Positions 1-10,313 of a stretch of 64,000 nt of DNA are shown here, piece after piece; the first letter of the stretch is position 1, and the number at the start of each line of letters is the position of its first letter. The notes beneath the pieces are model-generated. The model was given only the letters and a program-made list of their open reading frames with translations. It did no database searches and was not told the DNA's origin. This DNA is from Corynebacterium ulcerans (lineage in GTDB: Bacteria > Actinomycetota > Actinomycetes > Mycobacteriales > Mycobacteriaceae). The stretch is from contig NZ_LT906443.1 of NCBI RefSeq assembly GCF_900187135.1, forward strand, positions 2,294,001 through 2,358,000, written 5' to 3'. Position numbers and translations under genes: made by a program.

Positions 1-420
1 ATACCCCTGGGCGTGGTAGGACAATCGACGGCCGCAGCACAAGCGATGGCCTTTCAGACTGACCACCTTGTACTCCCGGAGACTCAAGCAGCCATGCATA
101 ATTTGGCCAATCTTTACGGCTGGATCATGCTCATCGTGGGGATTCCTCTCGTGATATTTGCCGTGGCGATGACTATACGAGGTTTCTACCTGCGAATGCC
201 TTTTACTCCGGGATGGTGGGCGATGACATTCCCCCTTGGCACTTTGGCGCTGGGAGCCACGCTGTTTGCCCGAGGTACCGGGTTAAGCTTTTTTACGTGG
301 CTGGGTGCTTTTGGCACCGTTTGTTTGATGGGGACGGTGACGCTGTGCTTGGTGACGTCGACACGCGCGGTGATTATGCAGTCGCGAGGAGGACCTGTAA
401 CAAAATCCTCGGGGGTGTAA
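1..420 (+). CDS. TDT-family transporter, C-terminal part (TehA/SLAC1-like), 5' end outside window
   Basis: The frame is open from the first base, and the residues before the first in-window GTG (13) continue the protein naturally, so the gene starts upstream. What remains shows three to four hydrophobic segments and a PGWW.MTFPLGTLALG-type motif near residue 75. This pattern is typical of the last helices of tellurite-resistance/dicarboxylate transporters (TDT, TehA, Mae1, SLAC1), which move organic acids or anions through the membrane. The substrate cannot be told from this fragment. The end is followed by a weak inverted repeat (AAGGAGA 435-441 with TCTCCTT 457-463) that may end the transcript before the tRNA. 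The family call is fairly safe; a specific function is not. Confidence 0.7.
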   Translation: MPLGVVGQSTAAAQAMAFQTDHLVLPETQAAMHNLANLYGWIMLIVGIPLVIFAVAMTIRGFYLRMPFTPGWWAMTFPLGTLALGATLFARGTGLSFFTWLGAFGTVCLMGTVTLCLVTSTRAVIMQSRGGPVTKSSGV

Positions 421-451
421 TCCTAAAATTTCCAAAGGAGAGAAAATATTG

Positions 452-457
452 TATGAT
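452..457 (+). promoter_or_regulatory. Candidate -10 box for the tRNA-Gln gene
   Basis: TATGAT lies about 50 bases before the tRNA in the short gap after the transporter gene. It matches the actinobacterial -10 consensus well. I see no clear -35 element. It lies inside a weak inverted repeat, so part of that repeat may serve the upstream gene instead. Confidence 0.35.
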
Positions 458-508
458 CTCCTTCGGTGGTTCCGCCTAATGCTTTAAGCATTATCGGTGG
501 CCTCATCT

Positions 509-580
509 TTCCCCATGGTGTAATCGGCAACACTACGGTTTTTGGTACCGTCATTCTAGGTTCGAGTCCTGGTGGGGAAG
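509..580 (+). tRNA. tRNA-Gln (anticodon TTG)
   Basis: A full cloverleaf can be drawn. The acceptor TTCCCCA (509-515) pairs with TGGGGAA (573-579). The anticodon stem ACGGT (535-539) pairs with ACCGT (547-551) around loop TTTTGGT, giving anticodon TTG at 542-544. The T arm is CTAGG-TTCGAGT-CCTGG. The U1-A72 start of the acceptor is normal for bacterial tRNA-Gln. CA follows the discriminator base, so the CCA end is probably not fully encoded. Confidence 0.93.
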
Positions 581-707
581 CAATCTTTGCCCCGTCTTCA
601 CTCACGTGGAGCCGGGGTTTTGTATATGGAAGAACTGTTTGGCGGTTTCTAGTGGGTTGTCAAGCAGCATAAACAGCGTTTGCGTAGGACACGATAAGGT
701 AGTGGAT

Positions 708-1355
708 ATGGTCCGAAAGCGAATGACTGGAAAAGAACGTCGAGAACAACTCATTGTGGTCGGGCGCAGCGTGTTTTCTGAGCGCGGTTTTGAGGGGACG
801 AGCGTAGAAGAAATTGCTGCTCGTGCGGGTGTGTCCAAGCCAGTGGTGTACGAGCACTTTGGGGGCAAAGAAGGGCTCTATGCTGTAGTCGTTGACCGTG
901 AGATGCTTCGGCTAGAAAAAGCGATTACCGACTCTTTGCAGACTGGTCGTTCGCGGGCTCGCATCGAACAAGCCGTGCTGGGGTTGCTTACGTATGTGGA
1001 AGAAGATACTGATGGCTTCCAGATTCTGGTACGAGATATGAAGGCGGGCCAGGCTCGTAGCTATTCCACATTGCTTAACGACGCCGTCGTGCAGGTCTCG
1101 TATCTTCTGGAACAGGCTTTTGAACGATCAGAGCTGGATCCCAAGAACGCTGTTCTGTATGCCCAGGCGCTTGTGGGAATGGTCTCCATGACCGCTCAAT
1201 GGTGGTTGGATCAAAAAGAAGAGCTCGGTGGGCCCACAAAAGAAGAGGTTGCGGCTCATATAGTGAATCTTTGTTGGAATGGTCTGGCCGGTATGGAGCC
1301 TGAACCGTCCTTGTCTGAAATCGGAAACAAGCCAGAGACCTTAGGTTCCCACTAA
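708..1355 (+). CDS. TetR-family transcriptional regulator
   Basis: A 215-residue TetR repressor. The N-terminal helix-turn-helix has the usual pattern (AARAGVSKPVVYEHFGGKE, around residues 35-53), and the rest is an all-helical ligand and dimer domain. I chose ATG 708 because the product then begins just before the HTH domain, with AAGG a few bases upstream; the frame is open further up but that part looks non-coding. It stands alone between the tRNA and mfd, on the same strand as mfd with a gap of about 80 bases. Its target and ligand are unknown; nothing next to it is an obvious partner. Confidence 0.85.
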   Translation: MVRKRMTGKERREQLIVVGRSVFSERGFEGTSVEEIAARAGVSKPVVYEHFGGKEGLYAVVVDREMLRLEKAITDSLQTGRSRARIEQAVLGLLTYVEEDTDGFQILVRDMKAGQARSYSTLLNDAVVQVSYLLEQAFERSELDPKNAVLYAQALVGMVSMTAQWWLDQKEELGGPTKEEVAAHIVNLCWNGLAGMEPEPSLSEIGNKPETLGSH

Positions 1356-1438
1356 AAAGCTTTATTTTCACCGGCTCTCTTGTGAGCAATCGGGGATAGA
1401 TCACCCAAGTCTTTGTCGTAGTTTTGAGGAGTTTCTTG

Positions 1439-4400
1439 TTGTCAACTGATAACGCAGCCGCTAACAGCCACCATCCCGCTATGCTTGCGGGGCTACTCAA
1501 AGTTGCGGCGACAGACCCCAAAATCAAGGGACTGCTGGAACACGTTGGTGACCCAGCGCTGCATATTACTGGCATAGATCAATCTCGTCCCTGGGCTATC
1601 GGAGCGTTATCTCACCGAGCCCCAGTACTCGTTATCACGGCGACCGGGCGTGAAGCCGAGGATCTCACTGCGGAACTTCGGGCAATGCTGGGGGACTCTG
1701 TAGCCTGGTTCCCCGCATGGGAGACTCTTCCTCACGAGCGTCTTAGCCCAGCTGCCGATGTTGCGGGTCAGAGGGCTAGGATCTTGTCACATCTGAATGA
1801 TCTGCGCGTGGTGGTGACAGCCGCACGCGGCATTAGCCAACCGATTCTTCAGAACGCAGAGGGGCGTAATGCCCTCCTTCTTGAGGCTGAAAAAGATTAT
1901 GACTTAGAAGAGCTCACTCGACAGCTCGTTTTTAGGGCTTATCAGCACGTTGATCTTGTGGCTAAGCGCGGGGAGTTTGCTACTCGAGGCGGAATCCTCG
2001 ATATATTCCCCACGACGATGGATCGACCTGTTCGCTTAGAATTCTGGGGAGACGAGATCACGGAGATCCGGGAATTCTCAGTGGCTGACCAGCGGGCAAT
2101 CCCGGATTCTTCCCACGGAGCTGTGGAAATTTTCCCTGCTCGCGAACTCCTCGTCACACCCGCCGTGGCAGAGCGCGCCGGCGATTTAGCGTTGAAGTAT
2201 CAGGGAAACCCCACGCTGCAAGAACTCTTATCCAAGCTGGCGGAGGGCACTCCGGCAGACGGCATGGAAGCGCTTATCCCAGCGCTCGTAGATACCCCTT
2301 TGGTTACTCTTCCTGAGCTCATGCCACAGGGCACACACGTGATAGCAGTCGGCCCAGAAAAAATTCGCACCAGGGTGGCGGATTTGCAGGCCACCGACGC
2401 AGAGTTCCTTGCAGCGGGATGGGAGGCCGCAGCAATGGGTGCCGCTGGGCCGGTTGCTGCCCAAGGACTAGACCTAGAAGCTAGCTCTTATCGCTCGTAT
2501 GAGTCTTTAGAAATATCCGCGCGCCAGGCGGGGTGCTCATGGTGGACCTTTGCGCCTTCCGGCATGTTTGAAGCAGACGATGCGGAAACTCTTCCCCTCG
2601 ACTTTGAAGCAGGTCCCACCCCGCGCGGTGATCTCTCTCAGATTGAAGAGATGATGTCCCTGCTGCTAGCCCATACCACCGCAGGCGGTAGGGCTGCCTT
2701 TATCGCCCCAGCTAAGGGTGCGATCAAACGCATGGTGGATAGGTTCAAGGAAAAAGGCATCCCCACAAAGGTAGCCACACCGGGCTGGGAGCCCACGCCG
2801 GGAGAAGTGACTCTCTACCAGGCGCTTAGCCACGCGGGCCTCGTCTTTCCCAAAGTCCGTAAAAAAGCTGGAACCGAGGCATTGCCTCTTGTCGTCGTCA
2901 CAGAGACCGATCTCACCGGTAACCGCGTGGGCGATATCGCAGGAGCAAAGCGTCGTCCAGCTAAACGACGCAACCGCGTAGATCCGCTCGCGCTGAAGAC
3001 CGGCGACTTTGTGGTGCATGAAACCCACGGCATCGGTCGATTCCTCAAAATGACCGAGCGCACGATTACGTCAGGGGACGAGACCTCGCGACGGGAATAC
3101 ATCGTTCTGGAATACGCACCGGCAAAACGCGGGCAGCCCGCAGATCAGCTTTTTGTTCCCATGGACTCCCTTGATCTCCTGAGCAAATACGTGGGAGGCG
3201 AGAAACCCTCGTTATCCAAGATGGGGGGCTCCGATTGGAAGAACACTAAGAAAAAGGCCCGCGCTGCAGTTCGGGAAATCGCCGGTGAACTCGTTGAGCT
3301 TTATGCCAAGCGACAATCCGCGCCGGGACACCCCTTTGCACCTGATTCCCCCTGGCAACATGAGATGGAAGACAACTTTCCATACGTTGAAACTGAAGAC
3401 CAGATGATGGCCATCGAGGCGGTCAAAGCGGATATGGAAAAACCCGTCCCTATGGATCGCGTCATCGTAGGAGACGTGGGGTACGGCAAGACAGAAGTTG
3501 CTGTGAGAGCCGCTTTTAAGGCTGTTCAGGATGGCAAACAAGTGGTAGTCCTCGTTCCTACCACGTTGCTAGCGCAGCAGCATCTGTCCACGTTTGATGA
3601 ACGTATGGCCGGATTCCCGGTGAATCTGCGTGGCTTAAGCCGTTTTACCTCCACGATTGAAGCAAAAGAAACCATAAAAGGGCTTGCCGACGGAACCGTG
3701 GATATCGTGATCGGTACGCATCGCCTGCTTCAAACAGGAATTCAGTGGAAGAACCTCGGACTGGTCATCGTCGATGAGGAACAACGTTTTGGTGTGGAGC
3801 ATAAAGAACACATCAAAGCACTGCGTACTCATGTCGATGTGCTGACAATGTCTGCCACACCGATCCCACGAACTTTGGAAATGTCTATGGCTGGGATACG
3901 CGAGATGTCGACCATTTTGACTCCTCCCGAGGATCGCCACCCCATCTTGACGTATGTTGGCGCACAAGAAGATAAACAAATCGCTGCAGCTATCCGGCGC
4001 GAGTTATTGCGTGACGGCCAGGTGTTCTTTGTGCATAACAAGGTCTCCGATATTGAAAAGAAAGCTAGAGACCTGCGAGACCTAGTGCCGGAAGCTCGTA
4101 TTGTTGTTGCGCATGGTCAGATGAGTGAGGAACTGCTGGAACAAACTGTCCAGGGGTTCTGGGATCGTGAATTTGATGTGCTGGTGTGCACCACCATCGT
4201 GGAGACTGGTTTGGATATTGCCAATGCCAACACCCTCATCGTGGAGAACGCACATCATATGGGACTTTCGCAGCTTCATCAGCTGCGCGGACGCGTAGGG
4301 CGTTCCCGGGAACGTGGTTACGCGTACTTCCTGTATCCCAAGGGACAAACACTGACGGAAAACTCCTACGACCGCCTGGCCACCATCGCTCAGAACAACG

Positions 4401-5230
4401 ATTTGGGTGCTGGTATGGCAGTGGCCATGAAAGACCTGGAAATGCGAGGCGCCGGTAACGTACTTGGTGCGCAGCAATCTGGCCATATCGCAGGCGTAGG
4501 CTTTGATCTTTATGTGAGACTTGTCGGTGAAGCCGTGGAGGCCTACCGAGCCCTTGCAGACGGAAAAATCATCGATGCCACCGATGACGGGCCAAAAGAA
4601 ATCCGCATCGATTTGCCGGTGGATGCGCACATCCCAGAGTCGTATATCAACGCAGAACGACTCCGGCTTGAGGTGTATAGGAAGCTGGCGGCGTCGCAAA
4701 GCAATGCCGATCTGATACTCGCAGTAGAAGAGATGGAGGATCGCTACGGACCATTGCCTGAAGAGGTCAAACGCCTCCTGGCTGTGGCTCGGCTACGGCA
4801 CCTCGCCAGATCCGCGGGCATCAGCGACATTGGTGTGCAGGGAACGCGGATCAAGATTCATCCGGTGGAACTCCCAGATTCCAAACAAGTCCGGCTTAAA
4901 CGGCTACTGCCTTCCGCGACATACCGCGCTGCGGCTAAGGCTATCCAGCTGTCCTTTCCTAAGGAGGGCCGCAACGTTACCGATAAGCCGCTTCGCGACG
5001 TCGCCCTCCTCCAATGGGTAGCAGACTTCCTATCGGAAATGTTTGAAATACCACGCATCTCAGTTACTGGGGAAGCCGTGCCTGAAAAAATCATCTCCGT
5101 GGGGGAATCACCCAGCCCTGGGCGGGCGCGCACTGCTCAACGTACCGTCACTAGACGGAGCGAGCGTAATGACGACGAGGACTATGAGGACAAACGTGAA
5201 GCGCGTAGGAGGAAGTATCGGATGCGTTGA
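1439..5230 (+). CDS. mfd: Transcription-repair coupling factor Mfd
   Basis: An ATP-driven translocase that removes RNA polymerase stalled at DNA damage and recruits UvrA. The length (about 1,260 residues) is normal. The order of parts is a UvrB-like N-terminal region, the RNA-polymerase-interacting CarD-like domain starting near residue 519 (LKTGDFVVHETHGIGRF), then the RecG-like motor with Walker A GDVGYGKTE (about 678), the DEEQRFG box (about 778), the helicase motifs SATPIPRTL and QLRGRVGRS, and a C-terminal UvrA-binding domain. The start is unusual. The longest frame begins at TTG 1424, but GAGGAG at 1426-1431 is an excellent ribosome site, which points to TTG 1439 (spacing 7) as the start. 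No ATG is suitable. Confidence 0.97.
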   Translation: MSTDNAAANSHHPAMLAGLLKVAATDPKIKGLLEHVGDPALHITGIDQSRPWAIGALSHRAPVLVITATGREAEDLTAELRAMLGDSVAWFPAWETLPHERLSPAADVAGQRARILSHLNDLRVVVTAARGISQPILQNAEGRNALLLEAEKDYDLEELTRQLVFRAYQHVDLVAKRGEFATRGGILDIFPTTMDRPVRLEFWGDEITEIREFSVADQRAIPDSSHGAVEIFPARELLVTPAVAERAGDLALKYQGNPTLQELLSKLAEGTPADGMEALIPALVDTPLVTLPELMPQGTHVIAVGPEKIRTRVADLQATDAEFLAAGWEAAAMGAAGPVAAQGLDLEASSYRSYESLEISARQAGCSWWTFAPSGMFEADDAETLPLDFEAGPTPRGDLSQIEEMMSLLLAHTTAGGRAAFIAPAKGAIKRMVDRFKEKGIPTKVATPGWEPTPGEVTLYQALSHAGLVFPKVRKKAGTEALPLVVVTETDLTGNRVGDIAGAKRRPAKRRNRVDPLALKTGDFVVHETHGIGRFLKMTERTITSGDETSRREYIVLEYAPAKRGQPADQLFVPMDSLDLLSKYVGGEKPSLSKMGGSDWKNTKKKARAAVREIAGELVELYAKRQSAPGHPFAPDSPWQHEMEDNFPYVETEDQMMAIEAVKADMEKPVPMDRVIVGDVGYGKTEVAVRAAFKAVQDGKQVVVLVPTTLLAQQHLSTFDERMAGFPVNLRGLSRFTSTIEAKETIKGLADGTVDIVIGTHRLLQTGIQWKNLGLVIVDEEQRFGVEHKEHIKALRTHVDVLTMSATPIPRTLEMSMAGIREMSTILTPPEDRHPILTYVGAQEDKQIAAAIRRELLRDGQVFFVHNKVSDIEKKARDLRDLVPEARIVVAHGQMSEELLEQTVQGFWDREFDVLVCTTIVETGLDIANANTLIVENAHHMGLSQLHQLRGRVGRSRERGYAYFLYPKGQTLTENSYDRLATIAQNNDLGAGMAVAMKDLEMRGAGNVLGAQQSGHIAGVGFDLYVRLVGEAVEAYRALADGKIIDATDDGPKEIRIDLPVDAHIPESYINAERLRLEVYRKLAASQSNADLILAVEEMEDRYGPLPEEVKRLLAVARLRHLARSAGISDIGVQGTRIKIHPVELPDSKQVRLKRLLPSATYRAAAKAIQLSFPKEGRNVTDKPLRDVALLQWVADFLSEMFEIPRISVTGEAVPEKIISVGESPSPGRARTAQRTVTRRSERNDDEDYEDKREARRRKYRMR

Positions 5231-5316
5231 TAACGCTGTGAAAGCACCAGCGCAGTAAGGCTCCGGAATATACACGGGAGTAGTTCTTATCCCATTAAGT
5301 TGTACGAGCTAAAAAG

Positions 5317-5380
5317 AAAAGGCCACACTGTTGAATGAACTAGCCCCCGTTAGTTGGACTGAGAAAACAGTGTGGCCTTT
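5317..5380. terminator. Bidirectional terminator between mfd and the permease
   Basis: AAAAGGCCACACTGTT (5317-5332) pairs with AACAGTGTGGCCTTT (5366-5380). The intervening 33 bases contain a second small stem (AACTA/TAGTT). It lies between two convergent genes. The A- and T-rich flanks on the two sides allow it to work in both directions. Confidence 0.8.
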
Positions 5381-5392
5381 GGAATTGGCTTT

Positions 5393-6883
5393 TTAGAGAG
5401 ACATAGTCCCAGTGATAATGCCGTAGATTCCGTAGCACCCTGCAACTGCGATGAGCGAAACCACTACCCACTCGAATGCGTTGAAAACAGGTTCCTTTTT
5501 ATAGAGGCGGGTCCCTACATAGGGGATAAGGCCGGGAAGAACCGCCAAGGCGCCGAAGAGCACGTACTTCAGATCCGCGGCGTAGAACAGCCACAGCGAG
5601 TACACAAAGGCAAGGAGCGCCACAGCGAGATGGCGACGATTCTCTTTATGGCTGACCTCTGGGCCAGAATCATCAAAGCGAGTGCCTGCTGCAGGGTGCG
5701 AAATCCCTTTGCCTCGAGTCGCTAACAAGATGAGATAGAACGCTGAGAAAACATAGGGGACGAGGTATAAAACAGTGGCGAGCTGAACCATAGACACGTA
5801 TGTGGTCTGGTTGATAAAGAAGACGATCACCCAGAGTTGAATTACTGTTGTAGAAATCAACTGGGCTACCCAAGGTGCACCGGAGGCATTGATTTTTCCA
5901 AGCTGTCGGGGGAGTAGTCCGTCGAAGGCCATCATGGCTACTGGTTCCGCGCAAAGCATCTGCCAGGAGACATACGCGCCGAGAACACTCAGACACAGGC
6001 CAATGGAGACCAGTCCTGCGCCCCAGGGGCCGACGACAGCCTCCAACACATAAGCCATCGAGTTGTTAGGAAGGGCTGCGAGCTCTTCACGTGTGAGCAC
6101 ACCATAGGACAGGGTTGCTACGGTGACGAGCAAAAGTAGCACTGTAAAGAAACCGAATACGGTAGCGCGTCCGACGTCGGCACGCGTGCGGGCTTGCTTG
6201 GAATACACTGAGGCGCCTTCAACACCGATGAATACCCATACAGTGAAAAGCATGATGCCTTGGACCTGGTCAAAAACGGAGGCTCCGGTGGAATTGCCCC
6301 AGAAATCAAAGGTGAATTTATCCCAGCTGAAGCCCAAGAACATGACCAATATGATAAATGCCAGGATAGGAAGCAACTTGGCTACCGTGGTGACCGCATT
6401 CATAAAAGCGGCCTGCTTAATTCCGAGAGACAGAACAGCAAAGATAAGCCATGTCATCAGAGACACTGCAATGGCAGAGGCCAGGCGATGGTCCGTATTA
6501 AAAAGCGGAATGTAGTGTCCTAGCGTGGAGAAGAACAACGTGGCATATCCAACTTGTGCGATGACACTGCCTAGCCAGTAGCCCCAACCCGAGGTAAACC
6601 CGATGAAGTCGCCTAATCCTGCGCGCACATAGGAGTAGACACCGGAGTCAAGGTGTGGTTTGCGATGCGCGAGTATCTGGAACACAAAGGCCACTGCCAG
6701 CATGCCTACGCCTGCGATGACCCAGCCGATGAACATCGCTCCCGGCGCCGCCACTGATGCAATATTTTGCGGCAAAGAAAAGATTCCTGAGCCGACAGTC
6801 GAACCGATGATTAGGCCGATGAGAGTCCAGATGCGAACCGTGTGCTGTGATTTCTTGTCAGCGCTGGAGGCTGCAAGGCTCAT
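5393..6883 (-). CDS. APC-superfamily basic amino acid permease/antiporter (LysI/ArcD-like)
   Basis: A 496-residue inner-membrane protein with about 12 or more hydrophobic segments. The N-terminal TM1 motif IGSTVGSGIFSLPQN (about residues 26-40) is the family's substrate-binding signature. It matches the basic amino acid/polyamine antiporter (APA) group, which includes arginine/ornithine antiporters and the corynebacterial lysine permease LysI. Lysine, arginine or a diamine is therefore the likely substrate, by family resemblance only. It is convergent with mfd and divergent from mazG, and appears to be a single-gene unit. The roughly 260-base region upstream carries no recognisable operator. 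Confidence 0.8.
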   Translation of the reverse strand: MSLAASSADKKSQHTVRIWTLIGLIIGSTVGSGIFSLPQNIASVAAPGAMFIGWVIAGVGMLAVAFVFQILAHRKPHLDSGVYSYVRAGLGDFIGFTSGWGYWLGSVIAQVGYATLFFSTLGHYIPLFNTDHRLASAIAVSLMTWLIFAVLSLGIKQAAFMNAVTTVAKLLPILAFIILVMFLGFSWDKFTFDFWGNSTGASVFDQVQGIMLFTVWVFIGVEGASVYSKQARTRADVGRATVFGFFTVLLLLVTVATLSYGVLTREELAALPNNSMAYVLEAVVGPWGAGLVSIGLCLSVLGAYVSWQMLCAEPVAMMAFDGLLPRQLGKINASGAPWVAQLISTTVIQLWVIVFFINQTTYVSMVQLATVLYLVPYVFSAFYLILLATRGKGISHPAAGTRFDDSGPEVSHKENRRHLAVALLAFVYSLWLFYAADLKYVLFGALAVLPGLIPYVGTRLYKKEPVFNAFEWVVVSLIAVAGCYGIYGIITGTMSL

Positions 6884-7145
6884 GGATACCTCATTACGTA
6901 TGAAACAAAATAACTAGGGACTTGGGGGAACACACTGCACTCAATTAACGAGAGGACTAAGGCTGAAAACAAAATACATGTATTCACTCAGTAGAAAAGT
7001 AAGGCTTTTCAGTCCTACGAATCTTACACTCTGCGTGAACTACTCAATATTGAAGCAACTGAACCAGGCTTTGGTTGCTCATCGATTGTTGGTCCTTATT
7101 CAGTAACGAGTTGTAGGCAGGGGTGAGGGCTTAGGATTATTGAAC

Positions 7146-7751
7146 ATGATGGTTCTCCTCCTAGACCCGCGCTGGCCCACAATGGTTCCTGTAGAAATAT
7201 TAAAGAAACTCTCAGGAAAAATCACATTTACAGATGACGTGCCGGTACAGGCTCAAAGAATTCTTGCGAAATGTGTGCAAGCGGGGACAGAAGAGATCGT
7301 TGCGAGTACCAACGAAGCGGATCCTGTTGTTGTTAAGACAATCGACCGTGGTGCGCAAATACTCGAGGTTGCTTCCCGGAAGGAAGTCGTGAGGCAGGCG
7401 CGCGTTGTGATGGCTCACGCACTACGCCGCGGAGAATGGGAACAGATGCAAACCCATCATTCACTCATCCCTTATCTTGAGGAAGAAAGTGCGGAAGTAA
7501 TCCACGCTATCCGTGAGGGGGCTTTGGATGAAGAACTGATGGAGGAGCTCGGCGATGTGCTGTTGCAGGTGCTATTCCACGCGGAGATAGCGGCTAGGAG
7601 GGGATCCTTTGATTTTGAGGATGTGGCAGCCAGTTTTGTTCAAAAGATGAAAAAGCGTCAGCCCTATCTTTTTGACGGTTCCACGGGCGTGGTTCCTGTC
7701 TCTGAGCAGGAGCGGTTATGGTCCGCTGGGAAGCGAAAAACTGGGAAGTAA
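7146..7751 (+). CDS. mazG: MazG-family nucleotide pyrophosphohydrolase
   Basis: The C-terminal half carries the all-alpha NTP-pyrophosphatase signature: EEESAEVIHAI, then EELGDVLLQVLFHAEIA (about residues 117-150), whose acidic residues bind magnesium. The enzyme hydrolyses non-canonical or damaged nucleoside triphosphates to monophosphates. At about 200 residues it has one catalytic domain, unlike the longer two-domain E. coli MazG; the N-terminal half is diverged. The frame opens at TTG 7140, but ATG 7146 has AGGA 9-10 bases upstream and is preferred. Its place between mfd and an LpqU-like gene matches the gene order recalled for mycobacteria. Confidence 0.88.
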   Translation: MMVLLLDPRWPTMVPVEILKKLSGKITFTDDVPVQAQRILAKCVQAGTEEIVASTNEADPVVVKTIDRGAQILEVASRKEVVRQARVVMAHALRRGEWEQMQTHHSLIPYLEEESAEVIHAIREGALDEELMEELGDVLLQVLFHAEIAARRGSFDFEDVAASFVQKMKKRQPYLFDGSTGVVPVSEQERLWSAGKRKTGK

Positions 7752-7847
7752 CGTTAACTTATCGACGCAACCGTAGGTGGGGTGTGAAGTAACCGGTAGA
7801 GTACTGCCTTAGTCCTCCGAAGGCCTTTTTCTGTAGAATAACTCGCC

Positions 7848-8633
7848 ATGGGTTCAGGATTTCGCCGCGCAGCAGGATGCGGGATGGGTGTTGTGTTGTC
7901 GGTGATCCTCGTTATTTCTCTTGTGGGATGGGCTCTTTCTTTCTTAGAGGGAGAGTCTCCTGTACGGCAGCTACAAGACGTTCCAACGTCGGTGCCACCA
8001 GCTAGAGCGGCGGAGGTTCCTCGGATAGATATACATGCTCCGGGGCGAACATCTGACAAGCTTGCTTTTTGGGCCGATCCTATTGCGGCTGATACGTCGA
8101 TAAGCTCTGCAGCTATACGCGCGTATGCTAACGCGGAGCTTATCGCTGCAGAGTCTTGGCCGGAATGTCATTTAAGCTGGGGGACGCTTGCAGGACTGGG
8201 GTATGTGGAAACTCGGCATGGGACATACTCAGGTCATCTGTTTGAAAGTCGAGAAATAGACTCCAACGGTTTTGTTCTGCCTCCGATTATCGGAGTTCCG
8301 CTTGATGGATCACCCGGTTTTGCAAAGGTCCCTGATACGGATAACGGACGTCTTGATGGAGACACCGTATATGACCGAGCGGTTGGTCCTATGCAATTCA
8401 TCCCTGAAACATGGAAAAAGTACGGACGCGACGCTAATGGTGATGGTGTAGCGGATCCCAATCAGATCGACGACGCGGCTCTGAGTGCTGCGAATATGCT
8501 ATGCGACGGTCGGGATTTAGCCACTAAAGAAGGATGGACGTCGGCGTTGCATGCATACAATATGTCTAATGACTATTTAATTAAGGTGCGGAACGCTGCA
8601 GCTTCCTACGCGTTGCGTCAGCCGGCTGTGTAA
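7848..8633 (+). CDS. Membrane-anchored lytic murein transglycosylase (LpqU-like, SLT domain)
   Basis: An N-terminal hydrophobic anchor (about residues 12-33) is followed by a short linker and an SLT_2/MltB-like lysozyme-fold domain. GLGYVETRHG (about 122-131) contains the likely catalytic glutamate, and AVGPMQFIPETWKKYG (about 178-193) is the family's second motif. A calcium-loop-like DANGDGVADP follows. The enzyme should cleave the glycan strands of peptidoglycan outside the membrane. The M. tuberculosis gene in this position encodes the lipoprotein LpqU, but here I see no good lipobox, so this protein looks membrane-anchored. The gene lies directly upstream of eno but is separated from it by a long leader. 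Confidence 0.83.
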   Translation: MGSGFRRAAGCGMGVVLSVILVISLVGWALSFLEGESPVRQLQDVPTSVPPARAAEVPRIDIHAPGRTSDKLAFWADPIAADTSISSAAIRAYANAELIAAESWPECHLSWGTLAGLGYVETRHGTYSGHLFESREIDSNGFVLPPIIGVPLDGSPGFAKVPDTDNGRLDGDTVYDRAVGPMQFIPETWKKYGRDANGDGVADPNQIDDAALSAANMLCDGRDLATKEGWTSALHAYNMSNDYLIKVRNAAASYALRQPAV

Positions 8634-8862
8634 TAACTCACGTCTACTGCCCGCCAAAATTTCCGAATTGTTGGCATAATTGGATATGTACGCGTGATTC
8701 GGACAGTTGATGTTTGATTGGTCAACATTTTTGCAAAGAACGTTTTTCCATGATGGAACTTCTTTGAAGGAAAAGATCATTCTTATGATGTGCTGGGACC
8801 AACATCACGTGATTAACTTGCAAAGCAAGAACAACTTGCATCCACAACGCATTAGGAGCTAA

Positions 8863-10143
<1,281 letters not shown>

Positions 10144-10169
10144 ACATAGGTTAGGTCAGAAGGTCACGT

Positions 10170-10192
10170 GGGTATCAAATACTTTGATACCC
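10170..10192 (+). terminator. First hairpin after eno
   Basis: GGGTATCAAA (10170-10179) and TTTGATACCC (10183-10192) form a perfect 10-bp stem with a 3-base loop. There is no T run behind it, so it may protect the transcript 3' end, acting with the hairpin that follows 8 bases later. Confidence 0.6.
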
Positions 10193-10199
10193 AAGATAG

Positions 10200-10250
10200 G
10201 CGCCGTGGGTTTTCTTAGAATATAGGAAAACCTACGGCGCTGATTCTATT
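10200..10250 (+). terminator. Second hairpin after eno, probable terminator
   Basis: GCGCCGTGGGTTTTC (10200-10214) pairs with GAAAACCTACGGCGC (10226-10240), with one imperfect position, followed by the T-rich TGATTCTATT. Together with the preceding hairpin this makes a tandem structure at the end of the eno transcript. Confidence 0.7.
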
Positions 10251-10313
10251 GTTAAAGATGTTTTGTGTGGCGTTAAGCGGCGGGGGCGCAGATAACGCTA
10301 GACTGTTGCTCCT

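Noticed and set aside
4082-4699. 205-codon frame antisense to mfd
   Set aside because: It lies wholly within the intact mfd gene, has no ribosome site, and its composition is that of a complementary-strand shadow.
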